This document shows, in pieces, positions 35,901-50,067 of a DNA stretch of 64,000 bases. Origin of the DNA: Phylloscopus collybita (lineage: Eukaryota; Chordata; Aves; Passeriformes; Phylloscopidae); contig JAJNNQ010000009.1 in NCBI GenBank assembly GCA_027886175.1, positions 8,352,501 to 8,416,500 of the forward strand. The letters are read 5' to 3'. The notes under the pieces were generated by a model that did no database searches, was not told the origin of the DNA, and saw only the letters and a program-made list of their open reading frames with translations. The stretch's first letter is position 1; every line of letters begins with the position of its first letter. Made by a program: the position numbers and the translations under genes.

Positions 35901-38900
35901 AATGAGTACCAATAGCATGAAAATTAACTACCAACAGTGAAGTAGTTATTGTGCCAGGAACCAAATAAGCAAATCCTAAAAAGAAAGTCAGTAATTCACA
36001 GTTTTAATTGGCTCTGTATGAATGGAAAGAGAACTCAAAAGGAGGGAAAGGAAACAGCATGTTGTTACAATATTTGGAGAAAGATTCAGTGAGTTACCAG
36101 TCTGTATACCAGTGACATACCTTTACTGTTAGATTAAAATGTATTTAATTTACATTATAATTTATGTATTGGATATTACCAATGGTTCTGATTTTAAATT
36201 AATGTGATCAAAGTGAGTTCATTAAACCAGCATCAAAATAGGTTTTTTTTTTATAGAAAATATAGAGCAGGTCAAACTGGCTAAAAATGTGTGATGTGGA
36301 TTAAAGTTATCTCAGTGTGGTGAATGGCCACCTGTGATCAGGTGCAAGGATTTAAAGATGTGGTAATTTTAGTTAAGCAATGTGTCTGTTCCTGAGTTAT
36401 GACAGGATTCACACCACAATCTGGAGCTGCAGAGGATTCAAAATTAATTTCTTCAGGCTTTATGAACAAATGGCAGAGCTGTAAACTAGATCCTATGTAA
36501 ATAATTAAGCTTAAGCGATTAGAACATTTGTGACATTACTTATAGATAATTTAGTGTCTGTAACCTAATCTGATTTACTAATGATCTCTTGATTTAACAT
36601 CTCTTGTTATCTGACACGCCTGGCTGAGTATTTTTAAGATTTCTGCTGAAGGAGGGACCAATAAAAATTCATACAGTTGTTTATACTTACATGCTTGTTT
36701 TACAGACATACAATTGATATAATCAACCACTATACTCAGATTTTTTTTTTTTTTCTGTAGAGAAGAGACCTTAAAGGTAGTTTGATAGTCTATCTGAAGA
36801 CTTTCTGGTGGAAGAAGATATGATCTGACTTTGCCCTTCAACGTGCTCTGCCTGTTTGAAGTCTGAACTCAATAGAAAAACAATCTTGAGACTTCTCTAA
36901 GTAACAGTGCTGGAGAACTGGTCCCTGGTCACATCTTGACTTAGTGAGAACATAAGGTTGACTACCACAGGTTCTGTTCTACAGACAGGACATGTCCAAG
37001 AGTCTAGCTCTGTGAAAATATATCTAATAAGATTCCTAGCTGAGCATAGCATTTGCCCAGTTTATTCATAAGTCAGTCAAGGAATCCATATATGTGTTTC
37101 TACAGTCTATCCTTTGAAAAGTATTCAGTAAGTACTTACAGGGAAGAAAACCCTGCTGAGCTAGTTAATCATTATTTTGAGAGCAAAGAAAAAGGAGAGC
37201 TAAACTATAATTATAACCTTGGTGATAATGTATGTAGGAATCTTTCTTAATCCAGGCTAATCTTGTTCCATGTTCTTGCCTACTATAAAAATCTGAACGA
37301 TTTTTGACAAGATCCAAAGTTTTGTCAGTTGTTAAGAATTAATTGAAAAAATTACTAGAGCACAGCAGCCATTTCAAAGGGACTGACCCAGAACCAATTA
37401 GAATTTTGTAACAATTGACCATTCACCACAAAACAGTTATCATGAGCTTTGGCCTCTGAAGTGTGGTGTTGGGGGTGGGGGAGAATCAGATTAAAGAAAC
37501 TTTAATTTTTCCCCCTTTAACTAAAATATCGTTAGTAGCGGCTTTCTTAACACAACTATCAATCAACTTATCTGGGTTTTAAAGGCTATGCTCAGCTTGC
37601 AGGAACAGCAGTACAGAGTATAATGGATGCTTATCCCCTGGCTTTAGATGATACACAATATAGGTTACTATCTTGAAAAAACAGGTCAGACATAGGAACA
37701 TTCTTTATCAAATTGCTGTTGACAGCCCAAACAAGAGATTGAAGAACACCACAAAAAGGTTCTTTCATCTAAAGACAACAGAGTTTATAATTGGTCATTC
37801 TTTCGTCCTTCATCCTCTCCTCAGCAGGAAAAAGAAAATTCCGAGTGCAAGTTCCTTTCTTGAACATGGTCAGCACGAGGGTAGGCTGGTGTACACTGAG
37901 AAATGGGTTCAGTGTTCAGTCTTTTCTCTTCATGTTCCAGCTACTGATTGGGCAGGAAAAGCCAACAGTGGTCTTAAATTTTAAAAAGGAATGAGAACAA
38001 GGTACAACTTTGTGCAGGTTATCAATATTTTGGGACAATAAATATGTGGTTGCTGTGAAACAGGAAATAAAATCAAAGGCATAAACCTTTGCCAGATTGT
38101 TCTATAGTATGTGTAATATTCTGTCTCCTACCTTCAGCCCAAAGAAAATATATGTAGTAGGTATGCAACACAGAAATAAGTTGTATACATGAGTAGAAAT
38201 TTAATATGTGTGATCACATCATGTTTTACTATATACTGCATTTGTGTGTACATATAAGTATAAAAAACATTAAAATGTTAGATTGAAAAGCATACTAGAG
38301 TCAAATGTTTAGTGTTGAAGACTTTTTGCAGAAGATCACTACTTTTAATATGAAAAAGAAAATTTTATTCTGGTTTTCTGCCTTCTTCAGGCTGTTAAAT
38401 TTCACCCAGTTAACTCTCATTTAAGTTGCCTTGGACTGGTGATGCGTATTTTCAGGAGATATTTGCAAACTTAAGTTGAAAATACCCGAGAATGAAACCT
38501 CACTGTCCCATTTGGTGTTTCCCTCTAACAGTCAATCCTTCATGAAGAATAGCTAAAAAAAAAGAGATCAGAGCAATTAAATCACTGTCCCACAAACACT
38601 TTCACTTTTGCTTACCCTGACACATGTGAGTAGCTCCACTGAACTCAATATAAAGAGAAATCAATAGAACTGCTCATGTGTAACAAGTTAAATATATGAA
38701 TAAGTCGGTTTAGATTTAAAGCCTGAAGTTGGCTCGGAAAAGCCTACAATAATATTTTTACATATTTTATAAATTAAATTCATCCTGAAGAAAATTCATC
38801 CAAGAGATTCATGAAGTGATCCAACAGATCCAACCATTACCCTACGAAAAAGCTCAGCTCTGACCATGTTTCTTTAGCTCTGAATCAGTGTTCTGACTTG

Positions 38901-41900
38901 GCAATAGCAAAAAAAAAAAAAAAAAGCTCAAACTGCATAAATAAAGATCCATAGGCATCTGTAAGCATGCTTCTCAAGAGGAGCAGCAACCATAATGGCT
39001 AAAAGCCAGCTAGAAAGGTAAAGCTCCTCAATTTGGTTGGGCACCTACATAAAGTACCTGTCCAGGAACTGAGTTTGATCTGTAGCAGCCTTAGAATAAA
39101 AACCCTTGTTACAAGATTAGAGAGGGGAAAAGGCTGTTGTGTGCTTTTTAAGAATTTATAAAGGCCTTTACTGGCAAGGGGATTTCTGCAGGGAAACTTC
39201 CTGGGTTGGAGGCACGGGACTGCACAGCCTCCTTGTTTTTGAGGGTGAGCAAACCAGGTCCTGGATGATGGGAAGTTTGCTGATGGAGACTCTTTTTTAG
39301 GGTAACTTACAGTATGAGGTCTTCCCATCTTTCAGCTGGAGGATGATATTTGTAGTTGCTACATGGGAATAGCTAAGGAGAGAAAGTTTTTGACAAATCA
39401 AGGAGTCTAAAGGTGTTTTACTTCTTTGGGTTTCTTGCACATAACTTGGAAAATTTGTAGACTGTGTTCTATGTTGTTTTACAGTATGTGGCTTTGAGTA
39501 AAACTATTCTAAGATAGTAATGAATCCTGTCATCTCTTTCCTATGAAATTCAGGGTGTTTAAAGGCAGGAGAGGGAGTGAAATTTCATTTGAAGTAAAGC
39601 TTTGACTGTTCTCAGTGGCACAGCACTGCCCAAACACCCTAATGGAGCAGGGGAAAAGGAGATATGCAGAACAAGGACTTCTTGGCTTCCTTGCTTACGC
39701 AAAGGAACAATGTGGGAGTCTCACTCGAGCTTGGTTTCTAGATGAGCATAATTCCAGTCACTTCAGTGGATTTATTTCCAATTCATTTAATGTCACTGTG
39801 AAAAGAAACAGACACAAAGTTTGCTTTGGCAGTGCACATTGTGTTGCGTCACTGTCTAGCAAGCTTCCCATTGCACATTTTTTCAAAAGGATGCATCTGC
39901 CAGCCCAATACAGTAAAAATAACTTGCATGTGTCTTATGTTAAAACTGAATGAGAAACGTGACGCCTCATCAGTGTTGTCCATTCAGAACCTAAAGCCCT
40001 GTTGCCTCATAAAAGATATCAGAGACACTGTATACATATTTTTTTCTTCCCATGTTAAACCATGGAGGATTCCACTGGGGATTAAATCCTAAAAAGCTTC
40101 CATTCAGATAATTTTTTATTTTTGCCTGGCATCGAGGCCCTTTTCTGCCACTTTGCCATAGTCCCCTGCACAGCATAATCAGTCTTGGAATAATTTCTGG
40201 CCTTATTCTAATGGTCATAACTTGGTGGTAGTTAATTAGACAAATCCTGAAAATCTCGGTTTGCATGCAGTCTGGAAAACCCGTGATGTTCCAGAGGTTG
40301 TGCAGACTCCCTAGAGATCTTTCTATGACTTAAACATTTATTTCCCCTTCTTTTTCCTTCTATCTGATCTGCTTCACACATTTATCCAGTAAGTCTTTGG
40401 TTTTGCCTTGCTCTACTCATTCTTAAGTTTTAAAGCCATTGAATGCTCTCAATCAAGCTTTCTAGAAAAAATTCTATTGTATTTCTATGCTGGGAGCAGA
40501 GTGCAATTTTCAGGATTCCCTGATTTTGCTCTCAGACTATTTAGTGCAGCCTTGTTAGCCCTGTCTTGAGTTCACCTTCCCTCTGTGTGAACTGGACTAT
40601 GAGCTCTGAGACAGGCCAGTAGTTGCTTCCATGCAAGTGTTTCAACAGGAAAATTCATTCAGAACTCAACTTGCCACAATAAAACATGTTTTGTTTGGCT
40701 AATTTGTCATCTGTGACGATATCAATGAAGTGATAGCTTGGTGGCAGTCTAAAACAGATTTTACTGTTCATCACTGTTGATCTAAATAAGTGAGACAAAT
40801 AGTGTGTTTTGCTTAATGTGTAACAGGATGGGGAACAAAGGAAATTTCTGCCAAAACTAAGAGCTGAAACAAGCCCAGTGTTAACAAGTATAACAAGTTG
40901 TGTCTTAATCCCCGGGCCACCTTCATCCTTTTGATTGTCACTTGTGGGTAACTTTTTGCTTTTCATGACTGCAGGAACAGACCCTTAATTTGGATTCCCA
41001 TCTGGTCTTATCTCTGTTTCTCTGTGATTTATTATTCACCAGAAAGCTGAGAGGCTGTGAGGGCCCATGTACCCCATGACAAGCTGATGCTGTTGTGACA
41101 TCTCACTATGTCACCCTTCATGCCAGGGAGCAGTAAAGAGCATGAGGAAATGTGAAACAAACAAGCAAACAAAACACCAAAGAAAATCCCCCAAAACAAA
41201 AACATCCCCCCCCCCCAAAATAAAACCCCATGAAACAATTTATCCATTACCCAAAAGTTGCAGTCTATGTCTCATACTATAATTTCCTTATCCACCTAGT
41301 AGCTTTCCCTTGGGCTAATTTTCCCATGTTTGCTAGCCAAAACTGATATTTTACAGCCTTCATCAGCTTCTCTCAGTGACAGGCCTCCTATCTGTAATGC
41401 TGACTGCAATGGTAATAGCAGCAGCAGTGAGTGAAAAATATATTCCTTATATATTCTGTTATTCTAAGGAAAGGATAAAATGGACAAGGCTATTTTACAA
41501 TACACAAGGTGGGTGGATGCAAGTTGTAGCTGCCCTTGGTGCCTTTCCTTTTATAACATTCCTTTTTATTGTTATTAATATTATTCCATTTAGCAATGCC
41601 TGGTAGAAAATTTTTCCATCTGACTGTTTCTTCAGGTTTGAATTACAGGATGGAATTGTAATGTACATTTACCACAGCATCTTCTTTACGTACTCCCAGC
41701 TGTAGCACACAAATAACTTATGAGAGTTTGCAATCTCTTTTCTATAAGAGGAATGTCTAGAAAGAGACAGTGATTGCTCCAATATTCATGGTGAGAAATC
41801 AGCTATTCCCATCTAAATAAACAGCATTTGGAGGTTTTTGGTTCATGCATTGTGTTCAGCCCACACACACAGAAGAATTTTCCACACAAGATTTCTCCAT

Positions 41901-44900
41901 GGGATTTGTTGATCAGTGGTAATTGCTCAGGTAAATAATGTATTATTGAGCCCATGGCCGTGTATGCCAGTGAAGATTTATGAATGCAAACTGTGAACAT
42001 GGCTCCTTCGAGCGCTCAGGGGGAGTCTCAGCATTTGTTTTTTTTCCAGAGTGTCTCTGCTTATGAAACCTGAGGACAGACATCAATTCTGAAACATCTG
42101 GATATAAACACGGGTGAATTTCCTACAGTACAAGTGAATCAGTGCAGTGACTGAAATCACAGACCAGAAGTGAAGGTCCAGCTTGGATGGTCAGCTGTAG
42201 GGGAAACGTTGCTGCTGGAGGGATAATAACCAGATGAAAATCTTTTGTTCATACTCTGGACTTTAGGCTTGCTCAGAACCAAAGGAAACAGCTACAGAAA
42301 ATGCTGAAATGTCACCACCAAGGAAAGGAAATAGAAGATCAAGCAGAAAGGAAGCTAACTTCAACACACTCTGACCCAGAATATGAAACATTCTGCAAAT
42401 AACTGTGAAGCTGTGGTTGAAGCATGGATGCTGCTAAGAATAATCTAAAATATCTGAAGGTGGAAATCAAAGATGAGAATGCTAAATTTTGCAGCATCCT
42501 GAGACCCCTGCCAAGGTGCTGAGCACTCTTAGCTCTTAACCTGACTTATTCAAATTGTCCCAGGGGTGTTCACAGCTTCACTGCCTCAGATTCTCACAAT
42601 GCCCATACACAACTCATTTTCAGGTCTGTAGAAGAGGTATAGACAGCAGAAGAAAAAGCATGTTTGGATATAAGGGATTTTCCTTCCAGTAGATCATTTT
42701 ATCCATGGTTAATACAAATATTAAATACTCTGAAGATTTTCTGTGCCACTAGGAAGAAAGGTGTGACTTGGCAGATGTCAGAGAGCTCTGGAGGTGGGGG
42801 ATGGAAGCAAGATCTGATTTTGCTCATGGCTCTCTTCCTGCTATGGGGAAAGAGGATGAATTGCTCACCTCCTCACGTGCCTGTCCACAGGTGAATAATA
42901 GACTGTCCAGTCCTTTGAAGTACCCCTCAGACACTGAGGACAAGCTTTCTAAAGAGCTTGGACCTCTGCTCATCCTACTCTCCTGATTTCAGTCTGAATG
43001 CCCAGTGTGAAACACCCCTCATAAGCATTATGGCTGGGCTACAAACGTATCACAAAGTAAATATGTTTGCCTCAAATTGCCTTTAATCCAAATTCAAGTT
43101 GGAGTCCATTATGGCAAAGAGATTAGAGACAGGAACCAAAAAGACAGCTTTGAGCAGCTAGGATAGAGCAAATGTCACATATTTTGGTTGCTTGCAGCAA
43201 CTGCAGCAGACTGTTTGTCCCTGGGTGTAGGATGAGGTAACAGTTCACCCCAGAGCTCAGCTGTGTCTCCATGGCCACACACACAAACAGATTCAGGATG
43301 TGGGGTGTAGCTGTGGAGCTGCATGGGAGAAAGAAAAGACAGGAGCACATGTGGGCAGCCTGGAGGTTAGAGTGACAATGAGGTCACAATGTTAAATGGA
43401 AAAATAAATAGTCTTTTCTATGACATGGTGCTTTCCAGGTGGAAATATTAGTTTGAAACTGTTGTTCCCCTCAAAAAAGTGAATTTTCTGCACTATAAAT
43501 AAGAGGAGAGAGGTATGTAATTCCTTTTTATTTTTGATCTGAGTAAAAATGAAGAAGTTTGGGTTGAATAGGAACAAGAAAAGTATTTTTCCATTCAGTC
43601 TGGATATCTGTAGAAAGAAAATTTAAATAAAATATGATTTTTTTTCCCCCTGAGAAATGTTTTAGTCAAAATAGTTGAGATCAAAAGTTTGGTACGTCAT
43701 TGACATAAACCAAGAAATATTTGTCTTAGAAACTCAGAAGGTGGCTCAGCTGTATTTTCCTCATCCAAATGAAAACCAGTTGCACCTGGGCTTCTTCCTT
43801 TACTTCCTTTACAAAAGACATAGCTGTAAGCACTTTGACAATATAAATAAAATTAATTATGGATTTGTCATGCCATAGTTAGGAAATCTACTCATAGGTA
43901 CTCTCAGGTCATTTGGCATCAAATTGGCTGAGGGGTTTGATGAGAGGCTCTTTAGAAGGTTGGGTCACCTTGGATGATGCATCAGTATAAGAAAGTAAAA
44001 CTTTTTGTCAATATTGTAAGAAAAAAAATGAAGAAGTTGATCCTTCAGCAATTATTTTTGGCATAAAGGAGAAAAGAATAGGAGTACTTGTGTAGCTGCA
44101 GTTCTGCCTGTCCTTGGGGCAACTCTCCAAAGGGATGTGATGGTGGGAACACCTCTCACACCCCTTGTTTCAAGAAAGAAACATTCTGGGTGTCTGCCTC
44201 GCACTCAAATGTTGAACAATTACAAATATCTTTGATGTGCTTCTATGAGTCCTTTGGATCCTGTGTCTTTCTGGAAGCTCACACAACCCTGTCCCTGGAG
44301 CCTGCACCAGCACTGAAAGAGCCAGGACCTCTGCTCCAGAGGAATGTCCATTGCTGTTCTGCCTCTTTCAACAGTCCTAGAAACCTGTCCTTGGGGATGC
44401 TCTTTGGGATAAAAGAAGTCTTTCACACTGTGTTGCAGCTACTTTCTCACTGTATTGCAGCTATTTTCCCTGGTTTCTCCTTCAGCAGGAATATGTTAAA
44501 AGGCATCCATGGAGACCAACTTGGAAATGCCCCAAAAGAAATGCAACTGCCTGTTAGGAGCATTTTTACAGAACATGAACTTGTACATTTTTGAGTGGTC
44601 TGGTCAGCACATGAAGGGCAAAAAATGCAGACTTGTTACCATATTTTCTCACTGTGTCTTAACCAGGCAACATAATTTGCTCAAATGAAGTTTCCCATCA
44701 CTTTCCCAGCTCTGTGTTGTCTGCTGATTTTTCCTTTTACATTTTTTTTTTCTGTTTAGCTGGTATATAGTCAGGCTGGTTCAAGCACAGGAGAAGGCAA
44801 TGCAAAACACCCAGTTATATGGTTGGATGATATTACCAATTTCCAGATTTCTTGAACGTGTCAGAGCTATGAAGGGTTTGAACTCTTAAACTCCCTGTGA

Positions 44901-45680
44901 ACAGGTACCAGGAGAGAGGGCTTCAGGAAGCAATGGCTCCCTCCAATACTGCAGGTTCAACTGACATCCCTAGATACTGGATTTGTCTTTCTTCTGTAAA
45001 TAAAATAGTTTAAAGACAATAAAATTTCATGTAAACTTAAAAAAAATTAAAAATTCACATACATTTTTCACATGGATGAAATATTTGAGTTCTTCATGTT
45101 AGGAAAATAGCTGATTAAGGCAAACTACTTCCCCTTTTACCTTAATTAGCTCAATGTGCATAAAATGTCATCTGATACTCGAATCTGCCAACTTTGGCTA
45201 GTGTTTACTTTTCTAGTGGAATTAGTGGGCACCTCAGAGATCTGAGAAAGGATTCAGTGAAATCAGCAAAATTAAATATCCTCTGGCATTTTAATCTAGC
45301 TGTGATGACAACTCTGTGGATTTCAAGCTCCATATTCTGGAGCTTCTTGGAGGCAATTGAGTTAAGTACATCTTGTCTGAGCCGGGGTGGGGAATGTGGT
45401 GCACTCTCACCTTCCAAGAAGAATCCTTCCCATCAGCCTCATTCCTGCTTGGAGCCTGCAAAGCAGGTGGATATTCATGACCTATTTCTTATCTTCCTGC
45501 TGTGCCTAAAGGGAAGAGGAAAAGAGCTCTGGCTGTGCCTTGTTTTCTTACCTTCTCGCTTTCTGAAGCCCTGAACCAGGAGGCTTCCCTGTAATTTCCA
45601 GGGAAAACACTCTCCACAAAGCTGCACAGCCTGCAATGCCAGCTGTGAGCCCAGAGCAATGCTCGGAGCTGAAGGGAGAC
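32901..45680. other. Long gene-poor interval downstream of SOHo
   Basis: Nearly 13 kb of AT-rich DNA without a supportable gene. It includes an AT-only satellite-like patch (34247-34330), an A16 run (38911-38926), an A/C-rich patch with C11 (41150-41230) and a 22-bp direct duplication (44420-44441 and 44442-44463). The longest open frame (44088-44594, 168 codons, +) has no recognisable domain and no neighbouring exons. Confidence 0.6.
34247..34330. repeat. AT-rich satellite-like patch with inverted words
   Basis: AATAATATA words repeat, with TGCAATAATAT occurring twice and its partial inverse ATATTGCAT at the end. It is a likely cruciform-prone AT microsatellite. Confidence 0.7.
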
Positions 45681-45689
45681 AAAGATGGT

Positions 45690-45840
45690 GCCTTTCCTAA
45701 TGAGCTTCCATTAATGGATAATTTATAGTGCGGATAATGAAAATATTGATTTGGGCTCTTTAACTTTGAAATATTACATTTAGCTTGAGGCAATAAAGAC
45801 TGTTTGTTATAGTGAAGATAATGACACTGTGGAAGCAAGC
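45690..45840. promoter_or_regulatory. Candidate element with clustered TAAT sites
   Basis: Within about 50 bp come CTAATGAG (45697-45704), CATTAATGG (45709-45717), GATAATTTAT (45717-45726) and GATAATGA (45733-45740), with ATAATGACA near 45819. Spacer sequence is complex and includes a retained CpG (45731). It may be a homeodomain-bound enhancer. Confidence 0.3.
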
Positions 45841-48250
45841 AATGCTTTTTGCCATCTATGAGTTTTCACAGAAAATAGGGAAAAAGTATTTTCAAAAGTC
45901 CTGAAGTTATGAAGGGCAAGGGATTGATTTTTATAAGAGAGTAATGACAGTATTTCTAGAGAAATGCTTTACTCAATGACACTTAAGGATAGGAATAGTG
46001 TCTGAAACACATGGCAGTCCCAAGCACCAAGGCCATAGGTGGTGGTACAGCTATCCTCTGGTGAATGATGGCCTCTCATTTGGAAGAACCATTTTCATTT
46101 GTAGATATCCTGATTTGGAAATGAACGTTAGGAACTGAGGAGTCTCCAGAGCCTCGGCTTTGTGCCTACAATCTGACAGATGGCTTTGCCAGGCACTTCA
46201 CTGTCTGACTGTACAAAAACAGGGTGTGCCATAAACTCAGATGCAGGCTGCTGTCTTTGGAAAAATGGATCCTTCTGCTTCTATTTTCCAAAGAGCCAAG
46301 ATTATCTCAAAAGGCTGCTGGGAAAGTGCATCCAGTGGCGTTTGTAAAATGATATTCCTGAACTGAAGCAGCTACAGTTTGCATTGAAGAGAAATGCTTC
46401 TATGAAACTTATTGATATTTTCAGAAGATGAATCTGGGTTCTCAGTATTTTCTCTACATGACATATAGCTTACTGATCAGCCTTTTTCTGCTGTTTCCAA
46501 AGCATTCAACAGCTTGTCATGGCCTGTATGTGAAGTGCTGCAGCATCTGACACTGCTATGCTCCCACACCGGTGGAGAATGCTGAAGCAGACTGTACACA
46601 GATAGAAATAGTGCTGGCTATTAAATGGGAATAACTAGATCTATTTCCATCATTCAGTCTCCTAAAGTTTTGACAGCTTGATCAAACTAATGAACACAAA
46701 AGTGACAGACATATTGGTTCACTAATATTAGGTTACCAATCTTTGCCTTAAACCCCCATTAACGCTTCTTCCCTTGCCCGCTAATGCGAGGATAACAGAT
46801 AGCAGCCAGACTTTCTGGCTCTACCCATGTGCAAAACTTCTAAACATTGGGCCATTTTTGTCTCCCACTGCACTTTGCTATAAAACCACAAGGTTAACAT
46901 GACCTTCTGGCCCATTCCACTTTGTGTCTTGCTTTGAGTCGAGCTTTGTTAGGGACAAAAATCTATGTTATATTCCATCTGATCAAAGTACTTCATACCA
47001 TCTGTATTCATTTAGCAATACCTAAGACTAGAGAGCATTACAGTGGTATTTTGTATGTAGTATTGATTGCCTTCATTTGTAGCTCTTACAGACACCAGAC
47101 ACTGTTCAGTTTTAAAGTTGAGCATCAGATTTCCCATCTGTAATCTCCAGGTGCTTTCTTTCCCACCCTTCTCCTTACACAGAAGCTTTCAAAGACTCCG
47201 TTTGAACTATCTCCCTTTAAAATGATTGAAATACTGTTGCATATTATACATTGCAGTTACCTTTTCATAATTTCATCTGTGGTTATACTGGTTAGTTTCC
47301 CAGCATCTGCAGTGGAGAAATCTCTGATTTTATTCATGTCTCCAGATGTATCTCTTTGTGCTTGGTTGCTATTTTTAGCAGTAGCTGTATATTTTGCATC
47401 ACTGGAGAGTGTTGAGATGGAGGAGATCCCTATTAGTTCAGCTCTGTATTTTTGTTCTGCTTGTGTTCAACCCCTGCTTCAGAGCTGGCATGGTCACAGA
47501 CCTGTCTACTTGCATCTTGGCATGAGTAGGTGCTCAAAACCAGCCTAACTGACAAGTAATTAGATGAGTTCTGGCCATGGAAATACATGTCAGTGGTAAA
47601 GGAAAAGATTACTGAAGCATGGGGTACTTTCAGCAAACACGGATTTTGCACTTCATCATACCAGGTGAAAATGTAAAGTGCTCTCCTCCTGGTTAAGCCT
47701 AAGAAGATGAAACCAACTGGTTTTGTTAGAAATAGTTCAAAAGGAAAAAAAATGTAATATCATAAAAAAGATATTAATTGCCATTATTGTTTCTGCCTAC
47801 TACCATTTAGGAGAAACTTCTTCAAGGGTTAATCAGATTGTGGCTCAGCAATGCATTCAAGCACAAAATCAGGTTTAGACCTGCAGATAGATGCATTTAT
47901 CTTCTGAAAAGCAGACCATCACCCACACCAAGAGAAAACATGTTTGATCCATTAATGTCTGTTTAAAGTTACAAAATATCCAGATAAATCTGTCATGAAA
48001 GCTTGGAATGGCAACATCCATGTAATCATAAACAGGATTTCCATCACTGACTCTGGGGGTGAGTTTCTGAGCCAGCAAAGACTTGGAAGGTGCTACTGTG
48101 AGAGCTACTGTACAAAAACCAGGGGAAAACAGAAACAATTCCCAACAGGAACAGAAACAAATGGATGTCCTCAAAGTGCTTCAGAATATTAACAGCCCCG
48201 TCCTTCCAAACCAGTGAAAGGAACACACCTTGGAGTAGCAGCTTTTTAGT
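45841..48250. other. Intergenic DNA, no gene
   Basis: Only short frames without domains. A small CpG-bearing patch (46765-46795) in AT-rich surroundings is the only notable feature. Confidence 0.6.
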
Positions 48251-48540
48251 CATAGAATCATATCATAGAACCATAGAAAGGCTTGGGTTAGAAGGGACAT
48301 TAAGGATTGTCCAGTCCCAACCCCCCCTGCCGTGGACAGGATGCCTCCCTCTAGGGCAGTTTGCTCAAGGCCCCATCCAACCTGGCCTTGAACACTTTCA
48401 GGGATGGAGCATCCACAACTTTTCTGGACAATGTATTTGAGTGCCTCACCACGCTCTGAATAAAGAATGATTTTCTGACATCTAATCTAAACCTCTCCTC
48501 TTTTAATTTTAAACCATATCCTCTTGTGGTGCTGATGTAC
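48251..48540 (-). mobile_element. CR1 LINE fragment, 3' end
   Basis: This is a clear CR1 3' region in reverse orientation. It starts with the terminal octamer repeats (CATAGAATCATATCATAGAACCATAG read on +), then the typical words TTGGGTTAGAAGGGACATTAAGG, GTCCAGTCCCAACC, GCTCAAGGCCCCATCCAACCTGG (given in pieces) and CATCTAATCTAAACCTCTCCTC. About 290 bp remain; it is 5'-truncated, as most CR1 copies are, and has no coding capacity. CR1 is the main LINE of birds and reptiles, so it also points to the host lineage. Confidence 0.92.
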
Positions 48541-49690
48541 CCTCATGCACCTTGCAAGCTGCAGTGCTCTATCCCTGGGGTGAGAGCAGAAATGGAAGGT
48601 GCCTGTTCTCTCCATGTGTTTGGCAGATGTGAGAGGGTAACTATGTCTGTAAATCTGCTGCCTCTAATGTGACTCTGGGGAGGCTCTTCTGCAACATCTG
48701 TAGAAGACCCCATCCAAAAATGAACCATGGATGTTGTGCAGAGAGTCTGCTCCTACTCCTGGCTCTTCGCTGTCATGCATGGCTGATTAAAAAACCTGCT
48801 GGAGTATGAAGCAGAAATGGCTAGATCTCTATTTTTAATGGCTTGAATGAACTTCAGACTTAAACAGCTTAATTTTCAGAAAAAGATGAAAAATCAACTG
48901 AAAGATTTAGTGCAGATTTGATTTATTAATTATCAGACACCTGGCTTGTAAAATGAGATTTAGAGCAGGCAGCACTCAGCTGGATGAACTGTTTGGTAAA
49001 AGCTGTATCTGAATAACAGTTCAGCTGTTTTCATTGCTGTTCTTTAAAGGGTTTTGGATGGTAGAAGAGCAATTTTTCAGCAATAGGTCATTTTTACCAG
49101 TACATGTTTTAATGACCTCTAATATAATAATGACAAACCCAGGAAACAGATCTTCAAATGCCAATAAAAAGATTGATCGTTTCCATAGGTGTGCTGCATC
49201 ATTCTGTAAAGAATAAAAATGCATAGGAAAGATTCTCAAGAGGCTATTCCCTGCAAACAGACAAAATTTATCAAGGAATGTCTAATGACAATCAAGCAAC
49301 TATTTTGGTATAATTGATTTCAATAAAACATAAGTCATTGCAGAAATGTAAATGCCTTCCTTTTTTCCCGTCTCTTCCTGAATGAATGAGTCCACATTTC
49401 CCTAATAAAATCCTTCACAACCACAGTTGTGCCTATATGTAGGGCAGTACTGAAAAAATGATATGATTGCTCATCACTTGGATTGCTCACACTTCACCTC
49501 TGTTGAACACCAGGAACATTAAAAAGCATTAAAAACAAATGGCTGCCCCACTTCTAGGGCAGGTTCATTCAGTGAAAGAGCATTGAACACGTTAAGAAAG
49601 TTATCTTTAAAAAAACCAAAAAAGGCTCAAAAACCATCTCACAAATATTGCTGCTTTGCTGAACAGAAGCCTTTGGCTTAGAATCACCTG
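48541..49690. other. Intergenic DNA between two CR1 fragments
   Basis: No gene is seen. An older extension of the first CR1 into 48541-48700 is possible but too diverged to support. Confidence 0.5.
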
Positions 49691-49818
49691 GGAGTGTTCA
49701 AGAAATGACTGGATGTGGCACTTAGTGCTGTGGTCCAGTTGACAAGGGGGTGATCAGTCAAAGGATGATCTTGGATGGTCTTGGAGGTCTTTTCCAACCC
49801 CTAATGACTCTGTGACAT
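49691..49818 (+). mobile_element. Short CR1 LINE 3' fragment
   Basis: The last part of a CR1 element in forward orientation: TGTTCAAGAAATGACTGGAT, GTGGCACTTAGTGCTGTGG, then GGTCTTGGAGGTCTTTTCC and AACCCCTAATGACTCTGTGA. Family members read GATCTTAGAGGTCTTTTCC there and end in ATTCTATG octamers. Only about 125 bp survive, and the terminal repeats are degenerate. Confidence 0.88.
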
Positions 49819-50036
49819 TGCAGAAGAATTGCTCAGTTTTATCCTAGGAAGGATGCACTGGCTGAGAAGCAAGATCTGGGCAGTGTCATGGAGCAAGAGA
49901 AAGAAATGAAACCTCAGTGCTGCGAGGGAGACAGGAAAACAAAGGGTCTGTGCTCACCTGCCAACTTCCACAGTACCAGGCTGCCTGTTAAAGGACTTTG
50001 TGACTGCTGGAAAACATGAAAGATATCATTACAAAA

Positions 50037-50067
<31 letters not shown>

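Noticed and set aside
44088..44594. Longest open frame in the downstream desert (168 codons)
   Set aside because: No domain, no splice context, no codon bias that I can see; one such frame is expected in many kilobases.
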